The notes below the pieces were generated by a model. It saw nothing but the letters and a program-made list of their open reading frames with translations. It searched no databases and was not told the origin of the DNA. This document shows, piece by piece, positions 22,526 through 32,545 of a stretch of DNA of 64,000 nt. The translations under genes and the position numbers were made by a program. Every line of letters begins with the position of its first letter. Position 1 is the stretch's first letter. This DNA is from Albugo candida (Eukaryota; Oomycota; Peronosporomycetes; Albuginales; Albuginaceae): NCBI GenBank assembly GCA_905220665.1, contig CAJNAR010000151.1:1-64000 (forward strand), written 5' to 3'.

Positions 22526-23125
22526 ATGACGGATTTGATAGCAAACCTAGTGGACAGTGTACCGACGACTGGACTTGCGGTTGGTGGCGCAGTTGTAGCA
22601 ATCGCTGTGACCTTTTTTGCGGTTAAAGTATTGGGAAGCAATCCTGACTCACAGTCGACGCTGAATCTTCCTACCAAGAAAAAGAAAAAACGGTCCGCAG
22701 CTCCGAAAAAAGTCAGTAAAAAGAAAGCTAGCACTGATGTCGAATCAGCAGCTGATAATAATATCATAACTGAATCGAAGGAAATCAACTTGCAAGACTT
22801 TGTCGCTGTAAGTTTTTTTATTCTCCAAACATCGAGCGATGTCATTAACCACTGATCGACATCCAGGATTGGCCGGATAGCGAGGAAGAGGAGGCTGCTC
22901 GTGCAGAGAAGAAGAAACAACGTCGAAAAGCGAAAAAGAAGAAAGTCAAGGGCGTCGCAAGTGCAGCGTCTGATTCTGAAGTGACTGGAAAAAGCTTCAA
23001 TGGATCAGGAAAGGTTAGTTTGCTCGATCTTGCTATTTTGTAAGCTTTATTAAGCAGTGTCATACTAGGATGGTGAAGAGGGCTGGGAGACTGTATCTCG
23101 GAAAAAAACTAAGGCAAAAAAGTAA
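22526..23125 (+). CDS. Single-pass membrane-anchored Lys-rich protein
   Basis: Three exons, 22526-22807, 22867-23013 and 23069-23125, with clear GT-AG introns. Residues about 14-37 form a hydrophobic helix (GLAVGGAVVAIAVTFFAVKV), likely a signal anchor. It is followed by a strongly basic, Lys-rich cytosolic or lumenal tail with repeated KKKKK and acidic clusters (DSEEEEAARAEKKK), ending GWETVSRKKTKAKK. The composition recalls ribosome- or membrane-associated basic tails, but no family is recognised. The start is 142 bp from the divergent start of the zinc-knuckle gene. Confidence 0.68.
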
Positions 23126-23293
23126 GGAAGGTTCCAGTGATTACACAGCTAAACGTCTCAACATCTGAATATATTCTGCTGAGAAAACAGCGCACGTATC
23201 TAGTTCCTTTATAATTACGCAGAATGTTGCTTGCGGAAGATGTAGGCGTTGCAGGTGGACTAAATCAAGTAATTCATTTTGAAAACTATTGCC

Positions 23294-23699
23294 TTATAGC
23301 TTAGAGCTGGCTTGTATCGCTTTGAAAACGGTACTCATTTTTGAAGCCAGTATCACACTTCCTTTGACTTTGATTTTGCCGAGAACATATGCCTTTTGTG
23401 CGTTAAGCTTTCCCGTAGCGAGGCTAACAAAGTCATCATCCGATACGGTGATAGTCACGTCGGCCTTTTCCTCAGCTTGTCGTAACTCGGGTTTCTCGCT
23501 TTTCAGATCCAGAAACCAATCCTGCCCTATAGCACCAGTGTGATCATTGCGTCAATAAACAAATTTCTTACTAACCTGAATTGATTTTAAACAGAAAAGT
23601 CCCTTTGATTTTGCGAGCAAGAGCCCCACCATCTTTCGCTATTGCATCTTTGAGTTGTTTGAAAATTTCGGTAGATTTGACCTTCTGATTAGTAGCCAT
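23294..23699 (-). CDS. SCP-2 sterol-transfer domain protein
   Basis: Two exons on the minus strand, 23699-23577 and 23527-23294, with a 49-nt GT-AG intron that keeps frame. The protein of about 118 residues is a stand-alone SCP2 domain: an N-terminal helix (KSTEIFKQLKDAIAKDGG), KIKGTFLFKI, then QDWFLDLKSEKPEL, KADVTITVSDDDFVSLATGK and the end KGSVMLASKMSTVF. SCP2 domains bind and move sterols and acyl-CoA. The C-terminus ASSKL resembles a type 1 peroxisomal targeting signal (SKL at the very end), which fits the family. Oomycetes lack de novo sterol synthesis in many lineages, so it may act on acyl lipids or host sterols (inference). Confidence 0.88.
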
Positions 23700-24038
23700 C
23701 GCAGCCTCTTACTGCTCTTACGACTAATGCTTCTCTATGCGCACAGCGTCAAGTGTCTCTTTATATGGTCACGACTCTAGCCCGTCTCATATGCAAAATT
23801 CCCCTGTGGCTCGTGGCGCCTTCATGTCGCGCAATGTAGATAGTATGCTTGGAAAGCGTACATAATCCATCAAAATCTTTAATGATACAATTGACTTTGC
23901 TCGAATATCTCACTATGAACGAGTCATTGTCCCACACGGTGACAATGGCGACATCGCGACTGCAGGTATTTCAGTGCAGTGCATGAGCCAGTTATTCGCC
24001 CAAGACAAAGCCAATAAGTAAGCCGTCTGATAAAGGCA
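23700..24038. promoter_or_regulatory. Divergent intergenic region, SCP2 / ORC5
   Basis: 339 bp between two divergent start codons. No ORF or RNA gene is recognised. It must hold both promoters. Confidence 0.45.
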
Positions 24039-25729
24039 ATGGTTCTAATTGGTCGAAAGCTTCAAATCGATACATTAGAAAAGTACGCCAAATTCACGTC
24101 GCTAATTCTGTTATATGGCCACCCATACACAGGAAAATCAATTGTCTTGCACAATTTATTACAAGAGCGACTTCATGGTCAGCTAATAGCTCTGGTTAAT
24201 GGTAAAATGATATATAGTACCAACGACCTCTACCGCGAGGTTTTGTTACAATTACGAAAATGGCTGGTTCAGCAGGGTCATCAGATGAATGCGGAAGTGG
24301 AGGAGGATTCATCAGTAACTATCAAAGATATTCCGGTCGATGAACAGGGCCCTGATGAGAGCTGTATCTCAACTGTCTCAACGATCGACTCACATGACAA
24401 AAAAAGCTCACAGTCTTTTACAGGAAGACCTACACGGAAAAAACTCAATTTTATTACTTTTTTTCGACTATTGATGCAAATAATTGATCATGTAGAAGGA
24501 ATATCGACTTGTCTGAAATATAGAACGGTTTTTATTGCGCTCGATCATGCTGAATATTTGGTAGAAAGAAACGTGATTTCTGAATTACCTCGATTGCTTC
24601 GAATCAATGACCAACTAAAGCTACGGATGGTATGTTGTGAGCCAGATGGTTGTATGAATTAAGCTCATCAGCTTCTGTAGTCGAACAAGTCAAAATGGAA
24701 TGTTGTATTTCTAATCGCAACGCGCGGGATTTCTCCCGGACTCATGAACAATCTGTCACCGTTTCTTCCATCCTTACTCCACTTTCCCTTGTATACAATT
24801 CGTAGGTCCCACTTGTTTTATATTTCTTGAGTGTGTCTCAGGTCGACAATTTAGATGAAATCGCCGATATTTTGATGCATCAATTTCAAATCTCGCCGCA
24901 ATGGTCTAATTTGTTTCGTAAGTGGATAAGAGCAATAGCAGATCGACTTGACGCAGACTATAACAATTGGATGGAGTTTCGGCACACAGCAATACGTCTT
25001 CTTCCAATTTTTATTGCCGGGATTGATCACGATACCAACCCAGTGAATGTTGAAAAGTTTTTGATACAAACTACGCATCGGCAAATGCTTCAAAATAGAA
25101 GTCGAGATCACCAAATCATAAAGGAAGGCGAAAAAACTGCTTTCACAAGACGTTCAGACTTTTCCTTCTTAAAAAAAGGCCCAGCTGATAGTCTCAATCA
25201 GATACTCCTCCCCAGAAAAGGTTTATTTCTATTGATTGCATCGTTCCTTGCGTCTTTCACCTTGCAACAAAATGATATTTTGTTTATTTCGGCGTCGTGT
25301 AATGCAATGAAGAAACGAAAACGCCAGCAAGCTGCTGAGCCTGGGAAGAGTACTGGACATAACACAAACAATCAGCTTCAAATTGGCCCTAAAATTTTCA
25401 CTCATCAGCGGCTATCAGCGATCTACTTCAGTCTGGTGCTCGAGCACAACAGTAACTCCTTTCAATCGATTGAAGATGACCAAGAAACAAGAGAAGAAGT
25501 ATTTACACATGTAAGTGCACTCTCTCCTTGCACAAGTACCGTTGGCTCTTACAACAGCTCAATTACGTAGATTGCTACACTGCTTCGCATCAAATTGATG
25601 CAGCGAGTCTCTGCAACTCAACTACTCGACAACATCAAATATCGATGTCTTGCAACATGGGAGCTCGTGCAAGATGCTGCAAAGAGTTTGCAATTTCCGA
25701 TAGACATGTACTTAAATAATCATTCGTGA
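24039..25729 (+). CDS. ORC5: Origin recognition complex subunit 5
   Basis: An AAA+ like subunit of the replication origin-binding complex. Exon 1 (24039-24629) has the Walker A motif GHPYTGKS at residues ~27-34 and, later, a Walker B-like VFIALDHAEYL. Exon 2 (from 24681) reads SKWNVVFLIATRG, the expected strand after Walker B. The long exon from about 24835 carries the lid and the ORC5 C-terminal domain (LLIASFLASF, then LQIGPKIFTHQRLSAIYFSL). A last exon (about 25571-25729) ends PIDMYLNNHS with stop TGA. Four or so introns of ~40-60 nt. The exon 2 to 3 junction is the least certain. Length (about 490 residues) fits the family. Confidence 0.85.
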
Positions 25730-26035
25730 TATAAAGATAGAGCCACGTGCGGATTTATTTACAGTATTTCCATTCACTTTCGTGGCATGTGAGACGGCAA
25801 CATAGATTACTTGGTGATTGACTGATACACAGGACTCAGGCTCCCGGATGATGGGAGCACTATTCATCAAATCTTTGAGCATCAGAGTCTCAATACGCAC
25901 TGCAGTACGACAAGGGAGCCGAGTGTAGACGAGGTCACTATCAATTTGATTTGATTGTGCCCGGACAGGGATCGTATACGACTTGCTTTGGAAAGATGGT
26001 ACACATCCACATGTGCGATCGCAATAGATGAACAT
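25712..26035 (-). CDS. Hypothetical ORF overlapping the ORC5 3' end
   Basis: An open frame of 107 codons, starting MFIYCDRTCGCVPSFQ, that overlaps the last 18 nt of ORC5 on the other strand. No domain is recognised. It could be a short gene, a 3' exon of a longer one, or chance. The nearest upstream sequence (26036-26323) shows no convincing exon. Confidence 0.25.
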   Translation of the reverse strand: MFIYCDRTCGCVPSFQSKSYTIPVRAQSNQIDSDLVYTRLPCRTAVRIETLMLKDLMNSAPIIREPESCVSVNHQVIYVAVSHATKVNGNTVNKSARGSIFISRMII

Positions 26036-26323
26036 CTTGTGTTTATTTATCGGATCGTTTTGTATATTTGCTACTAGCTGCTAAGAAGAGCAACTGATCG
26101 ACCCAAAGGAATGACTCGATTAGAGAAAACATGTAGATGTCCGTTTCTCTGTCGATTAGATTTTATATCACTGACTCTCTGGAAGAGCAAGTAACGTCTC
26201 GTTTCAATGCATGACTACATGCTGGAAATGGTTCCGTTGTCATTTCATGTCGACGTCCAGCTGACTATCCATAATGAGAAGATCCCGCAGCTTTCTGCAC
26301 ATGAAATGGATCAGCGGTCGAGT

Positions 26324-29300
26324 CTACCGAAAGAGATAATGAGCAATATATAATAAACAGCGGCGAATCTCACTCACCTCCAGGTGTTTGAGTGACTGTA
26401 AAAGCTGCTGAATTTGAGATTCGAGTCGCTCGGCTTCACCATCTACCAGGTAACGAGGTATGTGGAAGGTGTAGATGAGTACAAGTTGCTCCAGGACCAG
26501 CAAGTAAGCGTCACAAATGTATGCAACAACATTTTGGATTTGTTTCAGTTCAACGATCAACCTGCTTGAACCGATGGTACTATCACGGCCGTATAACACA
26601 TGAAGCAATTGATTTGTCTGTTCCCATCGTCCACGCATTTGTAAAATGCACATGAAAAGATCCATTAGTGAAGGAGAGTCGGGCCAAAGCGGGTATAGAC
26701 TACCCGAGGTGCTCATTGCAGGAGTGATCACATCAAACATAGATTCTTTAGTACTTGCCAAACCGAAAACTGGTCGTAACGATTCTTCCACTTCATTTTT
26801 TGGATTCGACATGAGAAGTGTATACTTTGAACAGTACGCTGCTGCATTACATGAAATCATCAGAGAAGCGTACAATTTCTCCTCATCAAACACACTGAGC
26901 TGCGAAAATATATGCATCTGGCCCTTAATTTTCTCATCCAAATCAATGAGCTCGTTATCAATGACTGAAGCATCAATTCGAAATGTCGTGCTGGCACTCT
27001 CGTCCTCCGTCGTTATCGGACTAATTTCTTGTAACCAGTATTCAATGTTGGATTTTTTTCGTGAGATCTCACTTGGTGATACATCTCCGTACTCATTATC
27101 GGAGCTTGGAACCAAAGCATCAGGGTGTGCGTCTCTACCGAACAAAACCAACAGTGAAGCTATGCGACTCGTAATCTTTCCCCATTTCGCTGTGGAAGAA
27201 CTTGTGGAACAGCAAAGATCAGGAAATTGTATCACATATCGGAAAATAAACGTCAAATATGCGAGTTCCCACAACGTGTATACGGATGCAATGTCGAAGG
27301 ACTGGAGCTTGATACCGGATCCAACCAGCTTCCATCGCGCAGAGATAAACCTCAGCAATTGAGCTGCTAAAATTCTATTTTGAGATAAGCTTGTGCATAT
27401 TGTACATATCAGTCGAAGTGTAGGCACCCACAAGGCACCAAACTTTTTCTGAGCAGTGTTGAAGCTTTGTTGATGACTTGCAATCAGCACTTTTGTCACA
27501 CGCGGTCGCTGTTGAGGTAATGTTTGCATTGTCTCCAGCACCTTCATTATACCGCCTTCCAGTAAAGCCATCGCACCAGCTCGAAAGCCACATACGCGAG
27601 TAAATAGTGAGATGAATGCTCCATGCATGGACTTTACTGAATTTGGTTCAATCTTTCGACTTGACGGCTCTTTCTTACTCAAAACCAACGCGTTTTCAGC
27701 ATTGCTAAGTCTGTTGAACAGATCGATTAGTTGGAGCAATACGCCATGTTCACATAGATTTTTCAAACTAGTTTCGTTGTGCTGAAGTACGGCCTCTAGT
27801 GCCGTCAATGAGAGGATGACACCAAGAGAATCCTCAGCCTCCCTTGCATCTCGACACGCAAACAGAATGACCTGAGTCGTCGTATTCTCCCAATTGATCA
27901 ACGTATTGTATTTGTTCATCGATAGCAACGACATGTTATTGCCAGAGTAGCTTTGCGAGGATCCCGATGATGGAAGAAGATTTGTAATGTTGGAAATCGT
28001 TGCGTACAGAGTGACACGTGCTTTTTGAGCTGCTCGGGTATCCCTGATCAGTACTTCGCTGCAAGAAATAGCGCGGAAGACCAGGTCAAGAAGCGTCTGC
28101 AGATCTCGTTCTCTTTCCTCAGTGATATCGTCCAATTTACTAAACGCTTGGAGTTGAGCACTGCACGCAAAAATGGCATGTACGGTAGAAGGGAAAATAT
28201 GGGCATCCAGAGTCGTTTCAACTGACACGCCTTGCAATAAAATAAGCAAGAAGCAGTGGATAAGGTCAAAATGGCCATTCCTTACAGATGAGCTTGTCAA
28301 CGTTGCCTGATGACCACGCTTGATCGAGTCGCTTGTTTCATCTGGCACAAAGTAGTCGACTAAGAGTACTTCCAGTAATTCTCGCCAGCACTCAAACGCG
28401 TGCGTTTCAGCCACAATCAATTCGGAGTACGTATTCCACTTGAAAGCCCATTGGAGATAGTGTTGTACGCATTTGGACGACTCATCATGATTTCTGGTAG
28501 CATTGTATCCAGGGGAATGTGAGGTTCTGTGCCTCTTTGAGCTTACGTCGATTGTATTAGATCTTGGTGCCAACGCTTGTAGTCTATTTGTAAATGACTT
28601 GATATCGATACGAGTCCATTGGTAAAAGCCAGAATCTTCCACAACGCTAGTCTGCTGTGCTAGCTCAGTGACATTGTTATGTTGTGGGAGTTCTAATTTT
28701 TTGATACTTGGCTGTAGATGAGTCCGTAACTGGAAGAGAATTGTATCCGCTCCTGTTTGCTGTGTCACAAGTAAATGAACAAGGCGGTCTACTTCTCTTT
28801 CTTGTACATCGCCATCCCTCAGTTTTGCGTGGATGTAGACAGCCAGACTCTTCAGAAGCCAAGCTCTTGAATTCAAAGTCCAAATATCTGTGATTGGTGA
28901 TGATCCGTTTGCTTCTTCCGACACTGTAGCATTGTACTCTATCTGCTTTGTAAAGTGATCATAACGAGGATCTTCGACCATTTCTAACGTCCTCTGCTTG
29001 GAGTACGTTTGGTCAATAAGATGATAGAGAAGCCGATGACATCTCTCTGTAAATTGAGGGTAGTATGCCGTCACCGAGTGATCGGATAACAAGATCAATA
29101 AGGTGTCGAGCCCAGGAATATCAGGTTGATCCGATGTCTTCTGTCCTTTCTTTGTAAAGCCGAGGAGTAAGTGTGAGATGTTGGGAGCAGCTCTTTGTAC
29201 ATTGTCTAGCAATAAGTCGAGAATTGTGCACGGAAGAGTATGTGAAGCTTTCCTTGCTTCTGCGATTTCATAGGGCAAGAATAAGCTGTCTTCGCTATAC

Positions 29301-32300
29301 TGCTTCTTCGAAAGCTGATCCGCCTCAACTCCTTCATTAGTTTCAGATTCTTCAACCGCATCGCTGTGATCATAGACATTCTGTAAACAGTTCATGTAGC
29401 CAAGAATAATGTCATCGCAGTGGTTCGAGTCCATAAGCATGTTCATCATGTCCGAACCCGCTACCTTCGAGCTCACGTACTTTAGTACTACCGCCGAAAG
29501 CTCAGCAATATATGTCGACTTGGAGTATCGCACGTATCGCAAGATTCCAATAAAGTCAGAGTTTCTCCTTTTTAGAGTCATATGCAGCGGTTCTAATCGC
29601 GAGCCAACTGATTTGAGATGCAGTTGATGATTGTGAATAATTGATTCATCGTTTTCCAAAACCAGAATCAGTATCTCCAGTGCATACTGGACACAACATT
29701 CTCGTACAGAGCCAAACGAGCAACTAACAATTGCCATAAACTGATCAATTTTGGACAAATTGTTGTATGTATCGAGATCGAACTGATCCAATGGACCTAA
29801 TTGCTTTTCTGCTTGCTTCGCAACAAAATTTCGGCAATACTTGAAAGCATGATACATTTGTGAATCGTTTGATGCATTCTCCAATCCGTCAAGACCGTCA
29901 TCGCCTACCAGAACGAAAAAGATCCGATCAAGTATAGTTGAAGACGACAGTATTTCCTGCTGTAGCCGCGATGCTAGAATGTACAGTAATTGATCCTTTT
30001 CCACATTCTTTTTCGTTCCTTCTCTCAGAATCATCCGAAAAATCAATAGACTTCCGCTGGCCAGTACCCAGCGCTCTTCATCGTTGTCATATTTTCTGAT
30101 GTTGAATTTACTGAATACAGTCTCCAAAAGATATTTGAAATACTGCTCGATAGTAGATAGAGTCTCAGGGTCGGGATCAGTGCCGACTGCCCACAATGTT
30201 GAGTTACCAAAAAGTTCATACAGCAGAGCAATGAACCCTCGTGTCGCAGGATATGCACGATTCATAGATTCAAAGTGCTCTAATTCGTAGCTGATGTCAT
30301 GAGTACCGAAATCCAGGGCTTCAGCCTTAGTTCGTAAAACCTGGAGCGTGTCGATTTGACGCCACACAACAGGTGCAATCTCAGGCACACGTGCAAAGAT
30401 GGACAGAGTCTTCATAATTGCACCTTTCAGTGAGCTTGGAATTCGGCACTGAAGAAGTGACGCTAGTGTTGTGATGGGAGACCACTCATGATTCAGATAA
30501 AAGACCATAGCGAGTTGAGAATCCCGGATAACACATTGAAGAACCAATTGAATGGTTTCCAATGCTTCTAGTTCTGCAGGGCGAATGCTTCGAGAAAATG
30601 ATTTTAGAGTGTCGACTGGAGCGGTGGGGAATGTCATGTTGAATGCTGAGCTCAGCGTCGGAGTGTCCGCTAAAGTAAGTAAGCGATAGTATTTCTTCAT
30701 CACCGTAAAAAATTGGTCCCAGTTCAATGCCTTTGGATTCTCTTTGATATGATGGAAGGCAGACTTTGCACAATTGCGTCCTGATGCACCAGCAGCAACT
30801 AGTTGCAGGTATGCGGTAAGAAAGGCAGGATTACTGGATGCAGCATCACGACTCATTATGACGAGTCCATAGCAGCTCTCAGCCTCGCTTCCGTTTCCCA
30901 CTTCGTCTTTTGACCAGAACCGACTCGCAAACTCAGTGTTCCTTCCACATAGCGTGATCGCACAAGTGATTATATAATCTAGCCGATCGCCCTTCCACTT
31001 GCCCGATTCGTCATCACTATCACCATAAACTGCCCCGGGTGAGCTATTGTCTTCGATTGCATCAACCATTAGCATGCTGCAGTATCGGTCGAAAACCAGC
31101 TCGAATCCTTTTTGAAATGCTTGATAAAAGTCAGGATCCGCCTTGTTATTAGTGCAGTAATGTTTTAAGATATCGGTGATAAACGAAAAAACGTGGTGTT
31201 CGAGTGCGTCTTTAGTGACACTTTGGATTTGCTCTGTTTTGTTATACAGCACATTTTCATGTCTGGCTGCGATCGCCGACAGCGCCGCCCAAGCAAGTCG
31301 AAATAGGCTTTGAAATCCTTCATGTTCCCATTTTTGTACCGAAATCACGTCATGTAATTCGACAATACATTCTTGTCTCTGGTTTGTGTCATTTTGACTG
31401 CAGAAATCGCTTCTTTCCGCTTTTCCGGATTGAACGTCTTTCTTCACTTCTTGTTTTGATATGACCGCATGCAGAAACGCGACGTATAATTTGACGACAG
31501 TGTTAAGTAAATTACTGATTTGTTCGACGGTGGTGACAAGTGAGACACAGCCAACTGGTGCTGCCTGAAGTAATTGTTCGACTGAGGTGAGATTCACTAA
31601 ATGAGGTGATACTTTTGGTAAGGCTGCTTTGAGCGATGTACACATCGATCTGGTGGCAATGACAATTTCTTTGATTTCTTTGACAGAAATGTGGTAGCTG
31701 ATGGTGTAGAATACGATGCTATCAGCAACCAATGGTTGCCAGATACTCGTGGACTCAACAATCGTATTCTTCTTGATTAATGAAGGCAGCACATCCTGAA
31801 AGCTTCGAATCAAACTTGGTCCTAATCCGTCTCGAATCAACTCTGTGACGTATAATTGAAGCTCCTCGTGTCTTTTTGAGCTTTGCTGGGAGTAAATGCC
31901 ACCTCGTAACAGCTCTTTGATGAAAGCTAACTTGTACTCCATTTCAGAAAGAAAGAAATACCGAGCTGCCAATGCGACTGAATTGCTTATTGATCCTGTT
32001 TCGAGTCGATCAACTCGTTCGACCCATTCTCTCGTTTCCGAGTCGCTGGCAATGATCCAATAGTGTACACAGACCTTCACATCAAGATCGAATTCTTCTC
32101 TCCATTTCGTGATTTCAGCCTGGATCGCTGGAGATAGTTCGATAGTCTTCTTACTGACTTTAATTTGCTTCAGATCGACTGCGCTTTTACTTTTCTCAGT
32201 AAAACAGTAAAAAGGCTCGATAAGGTCGTGTTTCAATTGTCTCAGCTTGTTCAGAAATTCCATGCTTTCTTGTTCATTCATATTAAGTTTTAGATATAAA

Positions 32301-32422
32301 TCTAAATCCCGAAAACATAGACGATAAAACAATTTTGGAAGCGTTGGATAGTCTAACATCTCTTGACTGCATTTCAATAATTCTGAAGCGTTTCCACTGG
32401 CTGTGTTTTCCATAAAACGCAT
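26324..32422 (-). CDS. NUP205: Nuclear pore inner-ring scaffold Nup205/Nup192
   Basis: A single uninterrupted ORF of 2032 residues, close to the usual length of human Nup205 (about 2000). These proteins are large alpha-solenoids in the inner ring of the nuclear pore, binding Nup93 and Nup53-type linkers. Support comes from whole-length alpha-helical composition and matching segments: AARYFFLSEMEYKLAFIKEL near residue 150; EWSPITTLASLLQCRIPSS followed by a TLSIFARVPEIAPVVWRQI-like segment near residue 640-680; and the region ERWVLASGSLLIFRMIL. Start could be 32422 (MRFMENTASG) or 32413 (MENTASG). No intron is needed, unusual against intron-rich neighbours. It is transcribed away from PGK. Confidence 0.85.
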   Translation of the reverse strand: MRFMENTASGNASELLKCSQEMLDYPTLPKLFYRLCFRDLDLYLKLNMNEQESMEFLNKLRQLKHDLIEPFYCFTEKSKSAVDLKQIKVSKKTIELSPAIQAEITKWREEFDLDVKVCVHYWIIASDSETREWVERVDRLETGSISNSVALAARYFFLSEMEYKLAFIKELLRGGIYSQQSSKRHEELQLYVTELIRDGLGPSLIRSFQDVLPSLIKKNTIVESTSIWQPLVADSIVFYTISYHISVKEIKEIVIATRSMCTSLKAALPKVSPHLVNLTSVEQLLQAAPVGCVSLVTTVEQISNLLNTVVKLYVAFLHAVISKQEVKKDVQSGKAERSDFCSQNDTNQRQECIVELHDVISVQKWEHEGFQSLFRLAWAALSAIAARHENVLYNKTEQIQSVTKDALEHHVFSFITDILKHYCTNNKADPDFYQAFQKGFELVFDRYCSMLMVDAIEDNSSPGAVYGDSDDESGKWKGDRLDYIITCAITLCGRNTEFASRFWSKDEVGNGSEAESCYGLVIMSRDAASSNPAFLTAYLQLVAAGASGRNCAKSAFHHIKENPKALNWDQFFTVMKKYYRLLTLADTPTLSSAFNMTFPTAPVDTLKSFSRSIRPAELEALETIQLVLQCVIRDSQLAMVFYLNHEWSPITTLASLLQCRIPSSLKGAIMKTLSIFARVPEIAPVVWRQIDTLQVLRTKAEALDFGTHDISYELEHFESMNRAYPATRGFIALLYELFGNSTLWAVGTDPDPETLSTIEQYFKYLLETVFSKFNIRKYDNDEERWVLASGSLLIFRMILREGTKKNVEKDQLLYILASRLQQEILSSSTILDRIFFVLVGDDGLDGLENASNDSQMYHAFKYCRNFVAKQAEKQLGPLDQFDLDTYNNLSKIDQFMAIVSCSFGSVRECCVQYALEILILVLENDESIIHNHQLHLKSVGSRLEPLHMTLKRRNSDFIGILRYVRYSKSTYIAELSAVVLKYVSSKVAGSDMMNMLMDSNHCDDIILGYMNCLQNVYDHSDAVEESETNEGVEADQLSKKQYSEDSLFLPYEIAEARKASHTLPCTILDLLLDNVQRAAPNISHLLLGFTKKGQKTSDQPDIPGLDTLLILLSDHSVTAYYPQFTERCHRLLYHLIDQTYSKQRTLEMVEDPRYDHFTKQIEYNATVSEEANGSSPITDIWTLNSRAWLLKSLAVYIHAKLRDGDVQEREVDRLVHLLVTQQTGADTILFQLRTHLQPSIKKLELPQHNNVTELAQQTSVVEDSGFYQWTRIDIKSFTNRLQALAPRSNTIDVSSKRHRTSHSPGYNATRNHDESSKCVQHYLQWAFKWNTYSELIVAETHAFECWRELLEVLLVDYFVPDETSDSIKRGHQATLTSSSVRNGHFDLIHCFLLILLQGVSVETTLDAHIFPSTVHAIFACSAQLQAFSKLDDITEERERDLQTLLDLVFRAISCSEVLIRDTRAAQKARVTLYATISNITNLLPSSGSSQSYSGNNMSLLSMNKYNTLINWENTTTQVILFACRDAREAEDSLGVILSLTALEAVLQHNETSLKNLCEHGVLLQLIDLFNRLSNAENALVLSKKEPSSRKIEPNSVKSMHGAFISLFTRVCGFRAGAMALLEGGIMKVLETMQTLPQQRPRVTKVLIASHQQSFNTAQKKFGALWVPTLRLICTICTSLSQNRILAAQLLRFISARWKLVGSGIKLQSFDIASVYTLWELAYLTFIFRYVIQFPDLCCSTSSSTAKWGKITSRIASLLVLFGRDAHPDALVPSSDNEYGDVSPSEISRKKSNIEYWLQEISPITTEDESASTTFRIDASVIDNELIDLDEKIKGQMHIFSQLSVFDEEKLYASLMISCNAAAYCSKYTLLMSNPKNEVEESLRPVFGLASTKESMFDVITPAMSTSGSLYPLWPDSPSLMDLFMCILQMRGRWEQTNQLLHVLYGRDSTIGSSRLIVELKQIQNVVAYICDAYLLVLEQLVLIYTFHIPRYLVDGEAERLESQIQQLLQSLKHLEVSEIRRCLLYIAHYLFR

Positions 32423-32545
32423 TCCGTCAGCTTGTATCCTTGATCGAAAAGCGAGATCCCAGTTTGAATGGTTTTGATATTCTTGGGAACACTTCGAAAT
32501 GAAAGCACACTAATTGTGCGAATACTGGACTCTGTGTGGACACTG
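32423..32545. promoter_or_regulatory. Bidirectional promoter region, NUP205 / PGK
   Basis: About 123 bp between the two likely divergent start codons (less if the upstream PGK frame from 32468 is used). No motif is claimed. Confidence 0.45.

Noticed and set aside
24851..25114. Minus-strand ORF within ORC5
   Set aside because: Shadow of the ORC5 exon.
26036..26323. Short plus-strand frames starting at MTRLEKTCRC and MLEMVPLSFHV
   Set aside because: About 27 and 43 codons only, no domain, no convincing splice link; noted as unexplained sequence between ORC5 and NUP205.
26646..27362. 238-residue plus-strand ORF opposite NUP205
   Set aside because: Antisense to a well-supported 2032-residue gene; no domain of its own.
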